Positions 26,798 to 36,555 of a stretch of DNA of 64,000 bases are shown here, piece by piece. How positions within the stretch are numbered: the first letter of the stretch is position 1; each line of letters starts with the position of its first letter. The notes under the pieces are model-generated. The model saw only the letters and a program-made list of their open reading frames with translations. It ran no database searches and was not told the DNA's origin. The DNA lies in contig NZ_AP014545.1 of the NCBI RefSeq assembly GCF_016592435.1, positions 2,674,693-2,738,692 of the forward strand, written 5' to 3'. Position numbers and translations under genes: made by a program. The DNA is from Amphritea japonica ATCC BAA-1530. GTDB lineage: Bacteria > Pseudomonadota > Gammaproteobacteria > Pseudomonadales > Balneatricaceae.

Positions 26798-27664
26798 CTA
26801 GCTGGAGAAAACGACGGTACGTCCTTCATTAAGAAACACACGCTTCTCAATATGGTAACGAATCGCATTAAAGAGGGTTACCCGCTCTACGTCCTGTCCT
26901 TTTGAAATCAGATCTTCCGGGTAGAAAGCATGATCAACCGTCTGAATACCCTGCGTAATAATCGGACCTTCATCCAGATCGTTATTCACATAGTGAGCGG
27001 TTGCGCCTACCATTTTCACCCCTTTTTCCCAGGCCTGATGATAAGGCCTTGCGCCCTTAAAGCCGGGCAGTAACGAGTGGTGGATATTGATCGCTTTACC
27101 GTTCAGTTGCTCGCACATCCAGGGCGATAGCACCTGCATATAGCGCGCCAGAACAACCAGCTCAATATCGTATTGCTCTAACAGTTTAACAATCTCGGCT
27201 TCCTGCTCTGGCTTGGTATCAGGCGTAATCGGCAGGTGGTAATAAGGAATACCATGCCACTCAGCCAGATGCTCAAGATCCGGGTGGTTAGAGATGATAA
27301 CCGGTATTTCAATATTCAGCTGACCGGTGCGATGACGATAAAGAAGATCGTTGAGGCAGTGGTCATACTTAGACACCAGTATCGCCACTCGCGGACGATG
27401 CTCAGGTTCCGTTAACTCCCACTCCATTTCAAACTCAGAAGCACGGGGGCCAAACGCAGCATCAAACTTTTCCGCGCTGAAATCGGCTTCGGTCGGTTGA
27501 AATTCGATACGAATGAAAAAGCGCTTAGAAACCCGGTCATCGAATGAGTGAATCTCATCAACGTAGTTTCCTGCTTCCGCCATATAACGGGTTACGACAT
27601 CAACAGTTCCCAGCTTACTCGGACAACTCGCGGTAAAAACCCAGGGTTTTATTGCATTAGGCAT
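26798..27664 (-). CDS. purU: Formyltetrahydrofolate deformylase
   Basis: 288 residues: an N-terminal ACT domain (about 8-85) and a C-terminal formyltransferase-like hydrolase domain with the catalytic INIHHSLLPGFKGARPYHQA signature and a later Asp in the DLDEGPII loop. It releases formate and THF from 10-formyl-THF, which recycles the folate loaded with methyl groups by sarcosine oxidase. It is the last gene of glyA-soxBDAG-purU, the same order as in Pseudomonas betaine loci, separated from soxG by 127 bases. Confidence 0.95.
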   Translation of the reverse strand: MPNAIKPWVFTASCPSKLGTVDVVTRYMAEAGNYVDEIHSFDDRVSKRFFIRIEFQPTEADFSAEKFDAAFGPRASEFEMEWELTEPEHRPRVAILVSKYDHCLNDLLYRHRTGQLNIEIPVIISNHPDLEHLAEWHGIPYYHLPITPDTKPEQEAEIVKLLEQYDIELVVLARYMQVLSPWMCEQLNGKAINIHHSLLPGFKGARPYHQAWEKGVKMVGATAHYVNNDLDEGPIITQGIQTVDHAFYPEDLISKGQDVERVTLFNAIRYHIEKRVFLNEGRTVVFSS

Positions 27665-27791
27665 ATATCTACTCCTGCATTTGTTCGGCTGAGCGATAAA
27701 CAGGCACTATAAAAGAACACCCGCTTTAATCAGTCAGCAGACAAACAGATATCAACCAGCTCCGGCTGGAGCTGGTTTTCAGAGGCTGAAA

Positions 27792-28463
27792 TCAGGCTTC
27801 AATAACCAGGCCGAACTCACGGCTGGCATCTTGTAACCAAAGCCAGATGTAGTCAGCAAAGCTACGACGGATGATCAACTCAAAACGCTTCTCGCCGGTA
27901 CGACGGACAATCGCTGTGCTTTTAGAAAACACCGTCGATACCACCTTACCTACGGGAAACTGCGCTGCGTGCAGATCAACCGGGATACACTTTTTCAGTA
28001 GTTCAACAACATTGTCACCGGACAGTTCCAGTACTGTTGAGCCACCGCTGCTGTTCACCAGCGAGTAGTGTCCACCCATCTCATCACGGAACTTAGATTC
28101 CACCTCAAAGGCCTCAAGACCCGGCACCAGAATCAGCCACTCATCAGGCGACATCCAGCGGATGGAGTAGTCACCCTTTTCAACAGAGGTCAGCGGCTGA
28201 AGTGGCAAACCTACACCCAGCACCCGCTCAACAGCGGCCAGCTGATCAGCATTGTCAGGATTACAGCGCAGCGTCAGATGACCCAGCAGCTTGTGCTCAC
28301 GCAGGTGAACACCGCCAGCTTTAGGGCCTTGCTTTGCCAGAGTTTCCAGATCCGCATGATGCAGCGGCGACTGGCCCTGAATTTCAGGACCAGGTACCTG
28401 GTCCATTACTGCAGCTTTAGTGGCTGCGATTTCTGCGGGTGTCATTACATTCAAATCAGACAT
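27792..28463 (-). CDS. soxG: Sarcosine oxidase gamma subunit
   Basis: 223 residues from the ATG at 28463, which is chosen over an upstream frame because GGGGAG lies just before it. It has the GcvT-like core of the gamma subunit (SIRWMSPDEWLILVPG; LVNSSGGSTVLELSGDNVVE; FELIIRRSFADYIWLWL). It overlaps the end of soxA by eight bases. In the heterotetramer it helps hold the alpha subunit near the folate site; sarcosine is oxidised to glycine with transfer of the methyl carbon to THF and H2O2 release. Confidence 0.93.
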   Translation of the reverse strand: MSDLNVMTPAEIAATKAAVMDQVPGPEIQGQSPLHHADLETLAKQGPKAGGVHLREHKLLGHLTLRCNPDNADQLAAVERVLGVGLPLQPLTSVEKGDYSIRWMSPDEWLILVPGLEAFEVESKFRDEMGGHYSLVNSSGGSTVLELSGDNVVELLKKCIPVDLHAAQFPVGKVVSTVFSKSTAIVRRTGEKRFELIIRRSFADYIWLWLQDASREFGLVIEA

Positions 28464-31400
28464 TTTGACGCTCCCCTTTCGGATCAAGGAAGATCGGGCT
28501 GCAAATCTCAGCTTCAATCACAGTGCCATCGGCCAGTGGATAGAATACGGTTTCACCCATCTTATCCAGACCACCTTTAATAAAGCCCATCGCGATAGAG
28601 TGACCCAGGTTAGCACTCCAGTAACTGGAGGTAACATGGCCTTCCATCGGCATCGGGATCGGTGCTTTAGGATCCAGTACCGCTTGTGCTCCCTCAGGAA
28701 TCACCGCTTTAGGATCTTTAGTCTTCAGACCAACCAGTTGCTTACGGTTCGGACGTACACAATCAGCACGATTCATTCCGCGCTTACCGATGTAGCTGAA
28801 CGGCTTCTGGTTAGACACACACCAGCCCATACCCAGGTCATACGGATGAACAGAGCCATCGGTATCCTGACCGGCGATGATGAAACCTTTCTCAGCACGC
28901 AGGATGTGCATCGTTTCTGTACCGTAAGGCGTCAGGTTGTACTTCTTACCGGCTTCGAACAGCTTCTCCCACACATGGGTGCCGTAGTTTGCCTGTACGT
29001 TGATCTCGAACGACAGTTCACCGGTGAAAGAGATTCGGAAGACACGGGCAGGAACGCCGGCAACCTTCATCTGCTTCCAGTCCATGAACTTGAAGTTATC
29101 ATTGCTCAGATCGTAATCAGTCAGTTCTGACAGCAGTTTACGGCTGTTAGGACCGGAAATAGTCAGTGTAGACCAGTGATCGGTAACCGTGTTGAAGTAA
29201 ACTTCCAGCTCAGGCCACTCGGTCTGGTGGTAGATTTCCAGCCATTCCAGAACCCGTGCTGCGCCGCCAGTTGTGGTCGTCATTACGAAGTGGTTATCGC
29301 CTAAACAAGCCGATACACCATCGTCAAAAACCATACCATCTTCGCCACACATCAGGCCGTAACGACACTTACCAACCGCCAGCTTAGCCCAGGCGTTGCT
29401 GTATACACGTCCGAGGAATTCACGGGCATCTTTACCCTGAACATCGATCTTACCCAGGGTAGACGCATCCAGAATACCCACGCTGTCACGCACTGCCAGA
29501 CACTCACGATCCAGCGATTGCTGCATCGTCTCGTTGCCCTGCGGGAAGTACCAGGGACGCTTCCACTGGCCGACATCCTCAAACTTCGCACCGTGCTCAA
29601 CGTGCCACTTGTGCATCGCCGAGTAACGCTCAGGATCAAACAGTGAACCGCAGTTACGGCCAGCGATCGCGCCAAAAGAGATCGGCGTGTAGTTCGGACG
29701 GAAAATAGTCGTACCGGTCTCAGGGATGGTCTTGTTCAGCGCTTTCGCTGCAACCGCCATACCGTTGATGTTACCCAGCTTACCCTGATCAGTACCGAAG
29801 CCCATCGCGGTGTAACGCTTAACGTGCTCAATAGACTCGTAACCTTCACGACAAGCCACTTCGATACCCGCTGCCGTCACATCCGTCTGGTAGTCAACAA
29901 ACTGCTTAGGCGCAGCCGACGTTGGCTTAATATGCGGGATATGGAACAGCGTCATCGGTGCATCAGTCTTCAGTGTTTCAGCTTTAGGCAGAACCACTTC
30001 AGCCGCACTCAGACCAGTTTCAGTCAGTGCTTTCTGACCCGCATCGAAGCCCTGCTTCAGTGCAACAGCTGTGTCGTACTGGCCGTTAATGCCACCCGCT
30101 GTCAGCTGCTTCTGAACGGTAGGTCCAGGAACGAAACCAACAATCTTATCGTCCCAGGTAGGACGGCTGCCGGTATGGCTGGACAGGTGAATAACCGGGC
30201 TCCAGCCACCCGAAGAGGCAACCGTATCGGTTTTCAGTTTCGTAATAGAACCGGTAACTTTACCGCCATCTGCGCTGATCGCAGCCACAGAGACACCGGA
30301 TACACGCTTACTGCCCTGCACTTCAATGACCGCAGAGCCAGAAATGATGTGCAGGCCACGTTTACGCGCTGCTTCAGCACGGGCACCGTTACCGGAAGCA
30401 CGGGTATCAACAATGGCAACAACCTTACGACCGGCATCATCCCAGTCCAGCGCTGCCTGATAACCGTAATCGTTGGTGGTCATCAGTACCAGTTCATTAC
30501 CCGGTACAACACCGTAACGGTTGATGTAGGTAGAGACGGCGTTAGCCACCATGCAACCCGGTACATCATTGTTAGAGTAAACCAGTGGACGCTCATGCGC
30601 GCCGGTTGCCAGTACTACCCACTTAGCACGTACACGGTGCAACTTCTGACGCGCCTGATTAACCGGCGCAATATCCGCCAGGTGATCGGTGCAACGCTCA
30701 TGGATAGTGACAAAGTTATGGTCGTGGTAGCCGTTCACGGTAGAGCGAGGCAGCAGCATCACGTCAGCGAATGTCGCCAGCTCAGCAACAACACTCTTCA
30801 CCCATTCTGCAGCAGGCTTGCCGTCCAGCGTTTCTTTGGTGTTCAGCAGGCTGCCACCAAATTCATTCTGTTCATCAGCAATAATGACCCGGGCACCACC
30901 ACGGGCAGCCGTCAGTGCTGCCGCCAGTCCCGCAGGGCCGGCACCGACGATGAGTACGTCACAGTGCTGGTTAACGTTGTCATAGGTATCCGGATCGCTT
31001 TCCAGCGGCGAACGGCCCATGCCAGCAGCTTTACGAATCATTGACTCATAGCTGTCCCACAGAGACTGAGGGAACATGAACGTCTTGTAGTAGAAACCCG
31101 GTGGCATCATGCTGCCGCCGACTTTACCGATCATACCCATCACGTCGGTATCAACACTCGGCCAGCCATTGGTTGATGCTGACACCAGACCGTTGAACAA
31201 TTCCTGCTGCGTGGCACGTACGTTAGGTACCTGCGTCGCTTCAGTTGCACCCAGCTGTAGTACCGCATTCGGCTCTTCTGCGCCGCAGGCTACGATACCG
31301 CGTGGGCGGCTGTATTTAAAACTACGGCCAACGACATCAATGCCGTTTGCCAGCATGGCAGATGCCAGAGTGTCGCCCTGAAAACCAGAGAACTGCTTAC

Positions 31401-31473
31401 CGTTATAGGTAAACGTCATTGGCTTGGAACGGTCGATGCGACCTCCGCTCTGGAGGCGGTTTTGCTGTGTCAT
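28456..31473 (-). CDS. soxA: Sarcosine oxidase alpha subunit
   Basis: 1005 residues, full length. N-terminal ferredoxin-like domain (FTYNGKQFSGFQGDTLASAM), a NAD-binding FAD-type Rossmann domain (VLIVGAGPAGLAAALTAARG near 175), an RDH-like middle, and a C-terminal GcvT/folate domain from about 615 (ECLAVRDSVGILDAS; GELSFEINVQANYG). The alpha chain binds NAD and THF and makes 5,10-methylene-THF from the methyl group of sarcosine. Gene order soxB-soxD-soxA-soxG is standard. Confidence 0.96.
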   Translation of the reverse strand: MTQQNRLQSGGRIDRSKPMTFTYNGKQFSGFQGDTLASAMLANGIDVVGRSFKYSRPRGIVACGAEEPNAVLQLGATEATQVPNVRATQQELFNGLVSASTNGWPSVDTDVMGMIGKVGGSMMPPGFYYKTFMFPQSLWDSYESMIRKAAGMGRSPLESDPDTYDNVNQHCDVLIVGAGPAGLAAALTAARGGARVIIADEQNEFGGSLLNTKETLDGKPAAEWVKSVVAELATFADVMLLPRSTVNGYHDHNFVTIHERCTDHLADIAPVNQARQKLHRVRAKWVVLATGAHERPLVYSNNDVPGCMVANAVSTYINRYGVVPGNELVLMTTNDYGYQAALDWDDAGRKVVAIVDTRASGNGARAEAARKRGLHIISGSAVIEVQGSKRVSGVSVAAISADGGKVTGSITKLKTDTVASSGGWSPVIHLSSHTGSRPTWDDKIVGFVPGPTVQKQLTAGGINGQYDTAVALKQGFDAGQKALTETGLSAAEVVLPKAETLKTDAPMTLFHIPHIKPTSAAPKQFVDYQTDVTAAGIEVACREGYESIEHVKRYTAMGFGTDQGKLGNINGMAVAAKALNKTIPETGTTIFRPNYTPISFGAIAGRNCGSLFDPERYSAMHKWHVEHGAKFEDVGQWKRPWYFPQGNETMQQSLDRECLAVRDSVGILDASTLGKIDVQGKDAREFLGRVYSNAWAKLAVGKCRYGLMCGEDGMVFDDGVSACLGDNHFVMTTTTGGAARVLEWLEIYHQTEWPELEVYFNTVTDHWSTLTISGPNSRKLLSELTDYDLSNDNFKFMDWKQMKVAGVPARVFRISFTGELSFEINVQANYGTHVWEKLFEAGKKYNLTPYGTETMHILRAEKGFIIAGQDTDGSVHPYDLGMGWCVSNQKPFSYIGKRGMNRADCVRPNRKQLVGLKTKDPKAVIPEGAQAVLDPKAPIPMPMEGHVTSSYWSANLGHSIAMGFIKGGLDKMGETVFYPLADGTVIEAEICSPIFLDPKGERQNV

Positions 31474-31486
31474 AATTCCGCTCCTT

Positions 31487-31771
31487 TTATTCAGCGACTA
31501 CAGATGGCTGTTCGCCAATCTTGTAGACTTCTTTAATTTCGTAAGTCTGGGTGTTGCGAGTCATGTTAAAGAACTTGCGACAGCCGGCAGCATGAACCCA
31601 TAGTTCGTGGTGAATGCCACGTGGGTTTTTACGGAAGAACATGTACTCGCCCCACTCTTTATCAGAGCAGGCTTCCGGATCTAAAGGACGCGGAATATGC
31701 GCCTGACCCGCTGCGTGAAATTCTTCTTCTTCTCGGTATTCCGCACAATGCGGGCAGTAGATATGAAACAT
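31487..31771 (-). CDS. soxD: Sarcosine oxidase delta subunit
   Basis: 94 residues with the zinc-binding site typical of the delta subunit: CPHCAEYREEEEFHAAGQAH at the N-terminus and HAAGCRKFFN further on. It supports assembly of the heterotetramer. Spacing of 13 bases to soxA and 18 to soxB shows a single operon. Confidence 0.94.
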   Translation of the reverse strand: MFHIYCPHCAEYREEEEFHAAGQAHIPRPLDPEACSDKEWGEYMFFRKNPRGIHHELWVHAAGCRKFFNMTRNTQTYEIKEVYKIGEQPSVVAE

Positions 31772-31789
31772 GTTAGTCAGCCCCTTTTA

Positions 31790-33043
31790 TTAGTGTGCTA
31801 CGCCAGCGGCGCCGTGCTCATCAATCAGCGCGCCGTCGTGGAACCGGAACATAGAGAATGGCTCTGCCAGTGGGTGCATTTCACCCTTAGCCAGAGACGC
31901 TGCAAAAACATTACCTGCACCCGGAGTCGCCTTAAAGCCACCGGTACCCCAACCACAGTTGAAGAACAGATTCTTAACCGGTGTCTTACTGATGATCGGA
32001 CAAGCATCAGGACAAGTATCAACAATACCGCCCCACTGACGGTTCATGCGTACCCGGCTGAACATTGGGAACAGCTCAACAATCGCCTGCACGGTGTGCT
32101 CAATGGTTGGGTAAGAACCCCGCTGACCGTAGCCGGTGTAACCGTCGATACCCGCACCAATTACCAGGTCGCCCTTATCGGACTGGCTGACATAACCGTG
32201 TACATGGTTAGACATAACCACCGTATCCAGAACCGGCTTAATGGGCTCAGATACCAGCGCCTGCAGCGGATGCGATTCCAGCGGCAGTTCAAAACCGGCC
32301 ATCTTAGCGACAACCGCCGAGTTACCGGCAACAACAGAACCCACACGATCGGCCATAATATCGCCGTAACGGTTAGTCTTAACGCCAATAATCGTATCGT
32401 CTTCGATAATCAGATCTGTCACTTCGGTCTCTTGAATCAGATCAACACCGAAAGAGTCAGCACCCCGGGCAAAGCCCCAGGCGACCGCATCGTGACGGGC
32501 TACACCGCCGCGTGGCTGCCATGAAGCACCCATCACCGGGTAACGGCTGTTAGCTGAACAATCCATATGCGGTACGATCTCTTTGATCGACTGCGGATCC
32601 AGTACTTCACCATCGATACCGTTCAACCGGTTAGCGTTTACACGACGCTCGATATCACGCATATCCTGCAAGGTGTGACCCAGGTTCAATACACCGCGCT
32701 GGGAGAACATAACGTTGTAGTTCAGATCCTGAGACAGGCCTTCCCACAATTTCATCGCGTGCTCATACAGATGAGCAGACTCATCCCACAGGTAGTTAGA
32801 ACGTACGATAGTCGTGTTACGGGCCGTGTTACCGCCACCCAGATAACCTTTTTCGATAACCGCTACGTTAGTGACACCGTGCTCTTTCGCCAGATAGTAA
32901 GCAGTCGCCAGACCGTGACCGCCGCCACCGATAATGATGACGTCATACTTCTTCTTTGGCGTAGGGTTACGCCAGGCGCGCTGCCAGTTCTCGTGATGAG
33001 TCAGACTGTGTTTGAACAGTCCGAAGCCTGAATAATGCTGCAT
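31790..33043 (-). CDS. soxB: Sarcosine oxidase beta subunit
   Basis: 417 residues from the ATG at 33043 (GGGAG upstream decides the start). DAO-type flavoprotein with the FAD motif [20 protein letters not shown] (about 35-54), the covalent FMN attachment region near [20 protein letters not shown], and [20 protein letters not shown] at the C-terminal flavin contact. It oxidises sarcosine; electrons go to oxygen through FMN. First of the four sox genes, 67 bases after glyA. Confidence 0.95.
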   Translation of the reverse strand: MQHYSGFGLFKHSLTHHENWQRAWRNPTPKKKYDVIIIGGGGHGLATAYYLAKEHGVTNVAVIEKGYLGGGNTARNTTIVRSNYLWDESAHLYEHAMKLWEGLSQDLNYNVMFSQRGVLNLGHTLQDMRDIERRVNANRLNGIDGEVLDPQSIKEIVPHMDCSANSRYPVMGASWQPRGGVARHDAVAWGFARGADSFGVDLIQETEVTDLIIEDDTIIGVKTNRYGDIMADRVGSVVAGNSAVVAKMAGFELPLESHPLQALVSEPIKPVLDTVVMSNHVHGYVSQSDKGDLVIGAGIDGYTGYGQRGSYPTIEHTVQAIVELFPMFSRVRMNRQWGGIVDTCPDACPIISKTPVKNLFFNCGWGTGGFKATPGAGNVFAASLAKGEMHPLAEPFSMFRFHDGALIDEHGAAGVAH

Positions 33044-33134
33044 AGGATCAGCTCCCGTAAGGGGCAACCCGCTCTGAAAGTATCTCTGTCAGAAGCGATG
33101 GTTGCCAGGTGTTCAATTAGAGTTAAGAATCAAA

Positions 33135-34397
33135 TTACTTGTAAACAGGGTAGTCAGCACACAGCGCAACAACCTGCTGCTTCACTTCAGTAATCTTCGC
33201 TTCCAGTGCTTCTGGCTGATTCAGCACATCCAGCAGATCAGCGATCCAGCCTGCCAGTGTACGGCAATGCTCTTCTTTGAAACCACGAGTCGTGATAACC
33301 GGAGAACCGATACGCAGACCTGAAGTGACAAACGGAGACTGTGGGTCACCCGGTACAGCGTTCTTGTTTACAGTGATGTTTGCACGACCCAGCGCCGCAT
33401 CAGCATCTTTACCTGTCAGACCCTGCTTGATCAGGCTGAGCAGGAACAGGTGGTTCTTAGTACCGCCGGATACAATCTCGAAACCACGTTCGATCAGCAC
33501 TTCAGCCATCGCGCTGGCGTTCTTAACAACCTGCGACTGGTACTCTTTGAATTCAGGATCCAGCGCTTCTTTAAACGCAACCGCTTTAGCAGCGATAACG
33601 TGCATCAGAGGACCACCCTGACCGCCGGGGAAGACAGCAGAGTTCAGTTTCTTTTCCAGCTCGTTATCACGGGAAAGGATCAGACCACCCCGTGGACCAC
33701 GCAGCGTCTTGTGTGTTGTCGTTGTTGCAACATCAGCGAAAGGAACCGGGTTCGGATACAGGCCTGCAGCAACCAGACCGGCAACGTGTGCCATATCAAC
33801 GAACAGGTAAGCGCCAACTTTGTCAGCAATCTCGCGGAAACGCGCCCAGTCAACAATCTGAGAATAAGCAGAGAAACCCGCAACGATCATCTTCGGCTTA
33901 TGCTCTACCGCCAGACGCTCTACTTCTTCGTAATCGATCTCACCGGTCGCTTCATTCAGACCGTACTGAACAGCGTTATAGATCTTGCCGGAAAAGTTTA
34001 CGTGAGAACCGTGAGTCAGGTGACCACCGTGTGCCAGGCTCATACCCAGAACAGTATCGCCCGGTGCGCACAGCGCCATGTATACCGCTGCGTTTGCCTG
34101 AGAACCAGAGTGTGGCTGTACGTTTGCGTATTCAGCACCAAACAACTCTTTAGCACGATCCAGCGCCAGTTGCTCAACAACGTCAACGTATTCACAACCA
34201 CCGTAGTAACGCTTTTCAGGATAACCTTCAGCATATTTGTTAGTCAGCGCGGTACCTTGCGCCTGCATGACACGTGGACTGGTGTAGTTCTCAGAAGCGA
34301 TCAGTTCGATATGTTCTTCCTGGCGAACTTCCTCTTTACCTATCGCGGCCCACAGAACGTCATCATATCCCTGGATCTGGTCTTCTTTCGTAAACAT
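33135..34397 (-). CDS. glyA: Serine hydroxymethyltransferase
   Basis: 420 residues with the PLP lysine motif [16 protein letters not shown] and the standard N-terminal [19 protein letters not shown] segment. It combines glycine with methylene-THF from sarcosine oxidase to give serine for the serine dehydratase at 25132. It heads glyA-soxBDAG-purU, so it is probably a dedicated copy for betaine catabolism, with a housekeeping copy elsewhere. The ATG at 34397 has GGAGG six bases upstream. Confidence 0.96.
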   Translation of the reverse strand: MFTKEDQIQGYDDVLWAAIGKEEVRQEEHIELIASENYTSPRVMQAQGTALTNKYAEGYPEKRYYGGCEYVDVVEQLALDRAKELFGAEYANVQPHSGSQANAAVYMALCAPGDTVLGMSLAHGGHLTHGSHVNFSGKIYNAVQYGLNEATGEIDYEEVERLAVEHKPKMIVAGFSAYSQIVDWARFREIADKVGAYLFVDMAHVAGLVAAGLYPNPVPFADVATTTTHKTLRGPRGGLILSRDNELEKKLNSAVFPGGQGGPLMHVIAAKAVAFKEALDPEFKEYQSQVVKNASAMAEVLIERGFEIVSGGTKNHLFLLSLIKQGLTGKDADAALGRANITVNKNAVPGDPQSPFVTSGLRIGSPVITTRGFKEEHCRTLAGWIADLLDVLNQPEALEAKITEVKQQVVALCADYPVYK

Positions 34398-34700
34398 CTA
34401 TACCTCCACGCCAAGCCAACTAAGGCGAGCAAAAATCAATTTTTAGTTATTGTAGGTGGGTTAGATACGTAAACTCTTTTACGCACTAAACACCGTTTGG
34501 GAAGTAAAGCCGGTATGGCCAAACCTGCTCTGCAGCAGTGTTTGCCCTTCCCTGTCATGCCTGAACATATCCCATAAGACCGATAGTAACGGCTCACCGG
34601 CACAGCGCTATGCTCGAACACGCCTCGGGAATGTCCATTTACGACAGGGCATAAAAACTAAAAAATAAAGTCGCAACGACGACAGTCGTCAGAACGGAAA
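34398..34700 (-). promoter_or_regulatory. glyA upstream leader region
   Basis: No gene seen. The minus strand leader contains a CGTAAAAGAGTTTACG hairpin near 34474 and other short pairings, such as AACACTGCTGCAG. I looked for the conserved glycine aptamer core and did not find it. The promoter and any GbdR or SouR site should be here. Confidence 0.4.
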
Positions 34701-34714
34701 GTTTCGCTTTTCTC

Positions 34715-34801
34715 CTAGACGTGACTACGTCACTCGCTAGTGGCTAGACGGAAAACTGCGTTTTCCTTGCTAGAAAAAACGTAAAAGCCTTCTTTTCACG
34801 C
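34715..34801 (-). repeat. Interspersed palindromic repeat, copy A
   Basis: On the minus strand it reads AAGAAGGCTTTTACGTTTTT, TCTAGC, an insert with GGAAAACTGCGTTTTCC, then CTAGCCACTAGCGAGTGACG and TAGTCACGTCTAG. The core GTGAC-GTA-GTCAC hairpin and the flanks match copies B, C and D. Compared with copy C it has an extra hairpin inside. Noncoding; REP or MITE-like. Confidence 0.6.
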
Positions 34802-34881
34802 TTATATATCAACCCAGTAATGACTCCGTAAGGTTCGGCTAGCACGGAAGCATTTCCCCTTCTATGCAGCCGAGCATTGGA

Positions 34882-35038
34882 GTTTATAAACAGGTCAAGC
34901 GAGGACCGTCTGAGCGGGCGAAGCCCGTGAGTTTATAGACGCAAACGTCTACCCTTCGGGCCAGCTAAAGCTGTTCAGGCAAAGCCTGTCGCAGCGCTGT
35001 TTATAAACGAAACGCACAGGGAAGTTGGCGCAGCCAAC
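34882..35038. repeat. Chain of small hairpins flanked by GTTTATAAAC
   Basis: GTTTATAAAC occurs at 34882 and 34999, with GTTTATA again at 34931. Between and after them are at least five tiny perfect hairpins, most with A-rich loops: GGGC-GAA-GCCC, GACG-CAAA-CGTC, CAGCT-AA-AGCTG, CAGGC-AAA-GCCTG and GTTGGC-GCA-GCCAAC. No coding frame. A structured noncoding element, nature unknown. Confidence 0.6.
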
Positions 35039-35070
35039 CAAGCAGCGGGCGACGGCTTTAGATTGTTAAG

Positions 35071-35103
35071 ACCTTTGCCGTTCAAAGGTCCCCTTTTTTT
35101 TAC
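35071..35103 (+). terminator. Intrinsic terminator on the plus strand after the hairpin chain
   Basis: GACCTTTG and CAAAGGTC with a five-base loop followed by CCC and nine T. There is no plus-strand gene ending here (nearest upstream gene is glyA on the other strand), so it may end an unannotated RNA. Confidence 0.75.
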
Positions 35104-35291
35104 AAGAGTGCTTAGCGAAAGCGGAACAAAAAGTTAAGCAATCCTACCGATAACTATTTAAAAACCAGAACAAGATTCACTTATCCCGTTGTTACAAGAT
35201 AATGCCTATCTGATGATGAGAAACTCAGGTGCTAGAATTGAGACCAGATGCAGGCTATAGTCCGCACAAATAAGACAGGGCGCAGGCAGTA

Positions 35292-36332
35292 ATGGCCAAT
35301 ATTCAAAAAAAACGTGATTTCAGTTCAACCATGCGTAGCAGTAACAGCCAGTTCCTGCCGTCAGATCACGCGCCGGAACGTCCTGTTAAAGTAGGTTTTG
35401 TCTTATTAGAACATTTCTCACTGATGGCCTTTACCGCCGCCGTCGATACGCTGGTTACGGCAAATCTTGTCCGTACGGCGCCGCTGTTCGAGCACATCAC
35501 CCTGGGGGTCGATTCGCGCAAAGCCTTAAGTGATCTGGGTATTGAGATCGCCACCAATGCCACCCTGGAACACTTCGCTATCGAGCATCGCGGCAGTATC
35601 GATATCCTCATCGTCTGTGGCGGTTTCCGCTGTGAACTCAATCAAAATTCAAAACTTACCGAAACACTCAAGGCCGCAGATAAGCTGGGATTAACCCTGG
35701 GGGGGATATGGAACGGCAGTATCGCTATCGCCCATGCGGGTCTGCTTAATGATCAGCCCTGTGCAGCCCACCCCGATAACCACGCCTTTATCCGCGAACA
35801 GTTTCCCTTAGTGCAATTGGCTGATACCGCCTTAGTCATGGCGGATAAACGCGCCTCCTGTGCGGGCCCCGTCAGCGCTCTGCAGATGATGCTAACGCTG
35901 GTCGATCAGTATTATGGTGAAGATACCACACGAGCGATTCGTGAAATTCTCAGCTGTGATCAGGTCGCCGAGAGTGGCGGAAAAATGAAGCTACAGGCCG
36001 GGGATAATCCAACACACCCGGAAAACCTTCGCTCATTCATGCAGCTGATGAACAACAATATTGAAGAGCCCTTAACCCTGGAAGAACTGGCTGCGCATGT
36101 TGGGATATCCCGCCGTCAGATGGAAAGACTCTTTCAAACACATCTTGAAACCAGCCCTTCTCGCTACTATTTAGAGCTGCGGATCACCCATGCCCGCCGA
36201 CTACTGCTGCAAACCAATGAAAGCATCACCAATGTCGCCCTGGCGAGTGGGTTTGTCAGCACCAGTCACTTTTCGAATTGTTATAAAGATTACTTTGGCG
36301 TATCGCCGACGGCTGCAAGGGCTAAGAAATAA
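35292..36332 (+). CDS. GlxA-type AraC-family transcriptional regulator (paralogue)
   Basis: 346 residues with the same plan as the regulator at 23982: N-terminal KRDFSSTMRSSNSQFLPS block, a GATase1-like domain (VKVGFVLLEHFSLMAFTAAV; GGIWNGSIAIAHAGLL) and a C-terminal AraC domain (ISRRQMERLFQTHLETSPSR; ITNVALASGFVSTSHFSNCY). Identity between the two is high by eye, so they are recent paralogues, while gbdR at 14323 is more distant. It is divergent from glyA-sox and may be the SouR-like regulator of sarcosine use; this is positional inference. Confidence 0.85.
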   Translation: MANIQKKRDFSSTMRSSNSQFLPSDHAPERPVKVGFVLLEHFSLMAFTAAVDTLVTANLVRTAPLFEHITLGVDSRKALSDLGIEIATNATLEHFAIEHRGSIDILIVCGGFRCELNQNSKLTETLKAADKLGLTLGGIWNGSIAIAHAGLLNDQPCAAHPDNHAFIREQFPLVQLADTALVMADKRASCAGPVSALQMMLTLVDQYYGEDTTRAIREILSCDQVAESGGKMKLQAGDNPTHPENLRSFMQLMNNNIEEPLTLEELAAHVGISRRQMERLFQTHLETSPSRYYLELRITHARRLLLQTNESITNVALASGFVSTSHFSNCYKDYFGVSPTAARAKK

Positions 36333-36340
36333 GGGCCGTC

Positions 36341-36394
36341 GCTCGTTGATCGAACGCAGCAAGCTGCTTGCTCGTTGCTCGCAAGGGCCTTCTT
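36341..36394 (-). repeat. Possible degenerate copy of the interspersed repeat
   Basis: On the minus strand AAGAAGGCCCTTGCGAGCAA is followed by CGAGCAAGCAGCTTGCTGCG, sharing the AAGAAGGC start and the CGAGCAAG-stem of copies B and C but with a different palindrome. Confidence 0.35.
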
Positions 36395-36444
36395 AATGTT
36401 GCGTGGATATGGGGCTGGAATTGGTGCCTTCGTAAGGTTGATTT

Positions 36445-36477
36445 ATGGGGCCAGAACTAATTTTATTCTGACCCCAT
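36445..36477. repeat. Hairpin with AT loop
   Basis: ATGGGGCCAGAA pairs with TTCTGACCCCAT (one mismatch) around CTAATTTTAT. It lies 80 bases before the TIR gene stop and could end either neighbouring transcript, although the T run is inside the loop. Confidence 0.45.
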
Positions 36478-36555
36478 TTATCTTTTGAGTCATAACGCCC
36501 GAATTTTCACCTGTTTTGGAGCGCAGCGGAAAACCAGTCCGACAACATGCGCTTG

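Noticed and set aside
29824-31044. Long open frame (406 codons) on the plus strand opposite soxA
   Set aside because: It lies wholly inside soxA, a clear 1005-residue gene, has no ribosome site and its composition (Arg/Asn/Thr-rich) is that of an antisense shadow.
33450-34472. 340-codon plus-strand frame opposite glyA
   Set aside because: Shadow of a highly conserved gene; no domain or ribosome site.
34398-34640. Glycine riboswitch in front of glyA
   Set aside because: The leader was read on the minus strand for the conserved aptamer core and it was not found; the hairpins seen do not match the class.
34882-35040. CRISPR array
   Set aside because: The repeated elements are different short hairpins and not identical repeats with uniform spacers; no cas genes are in the window.
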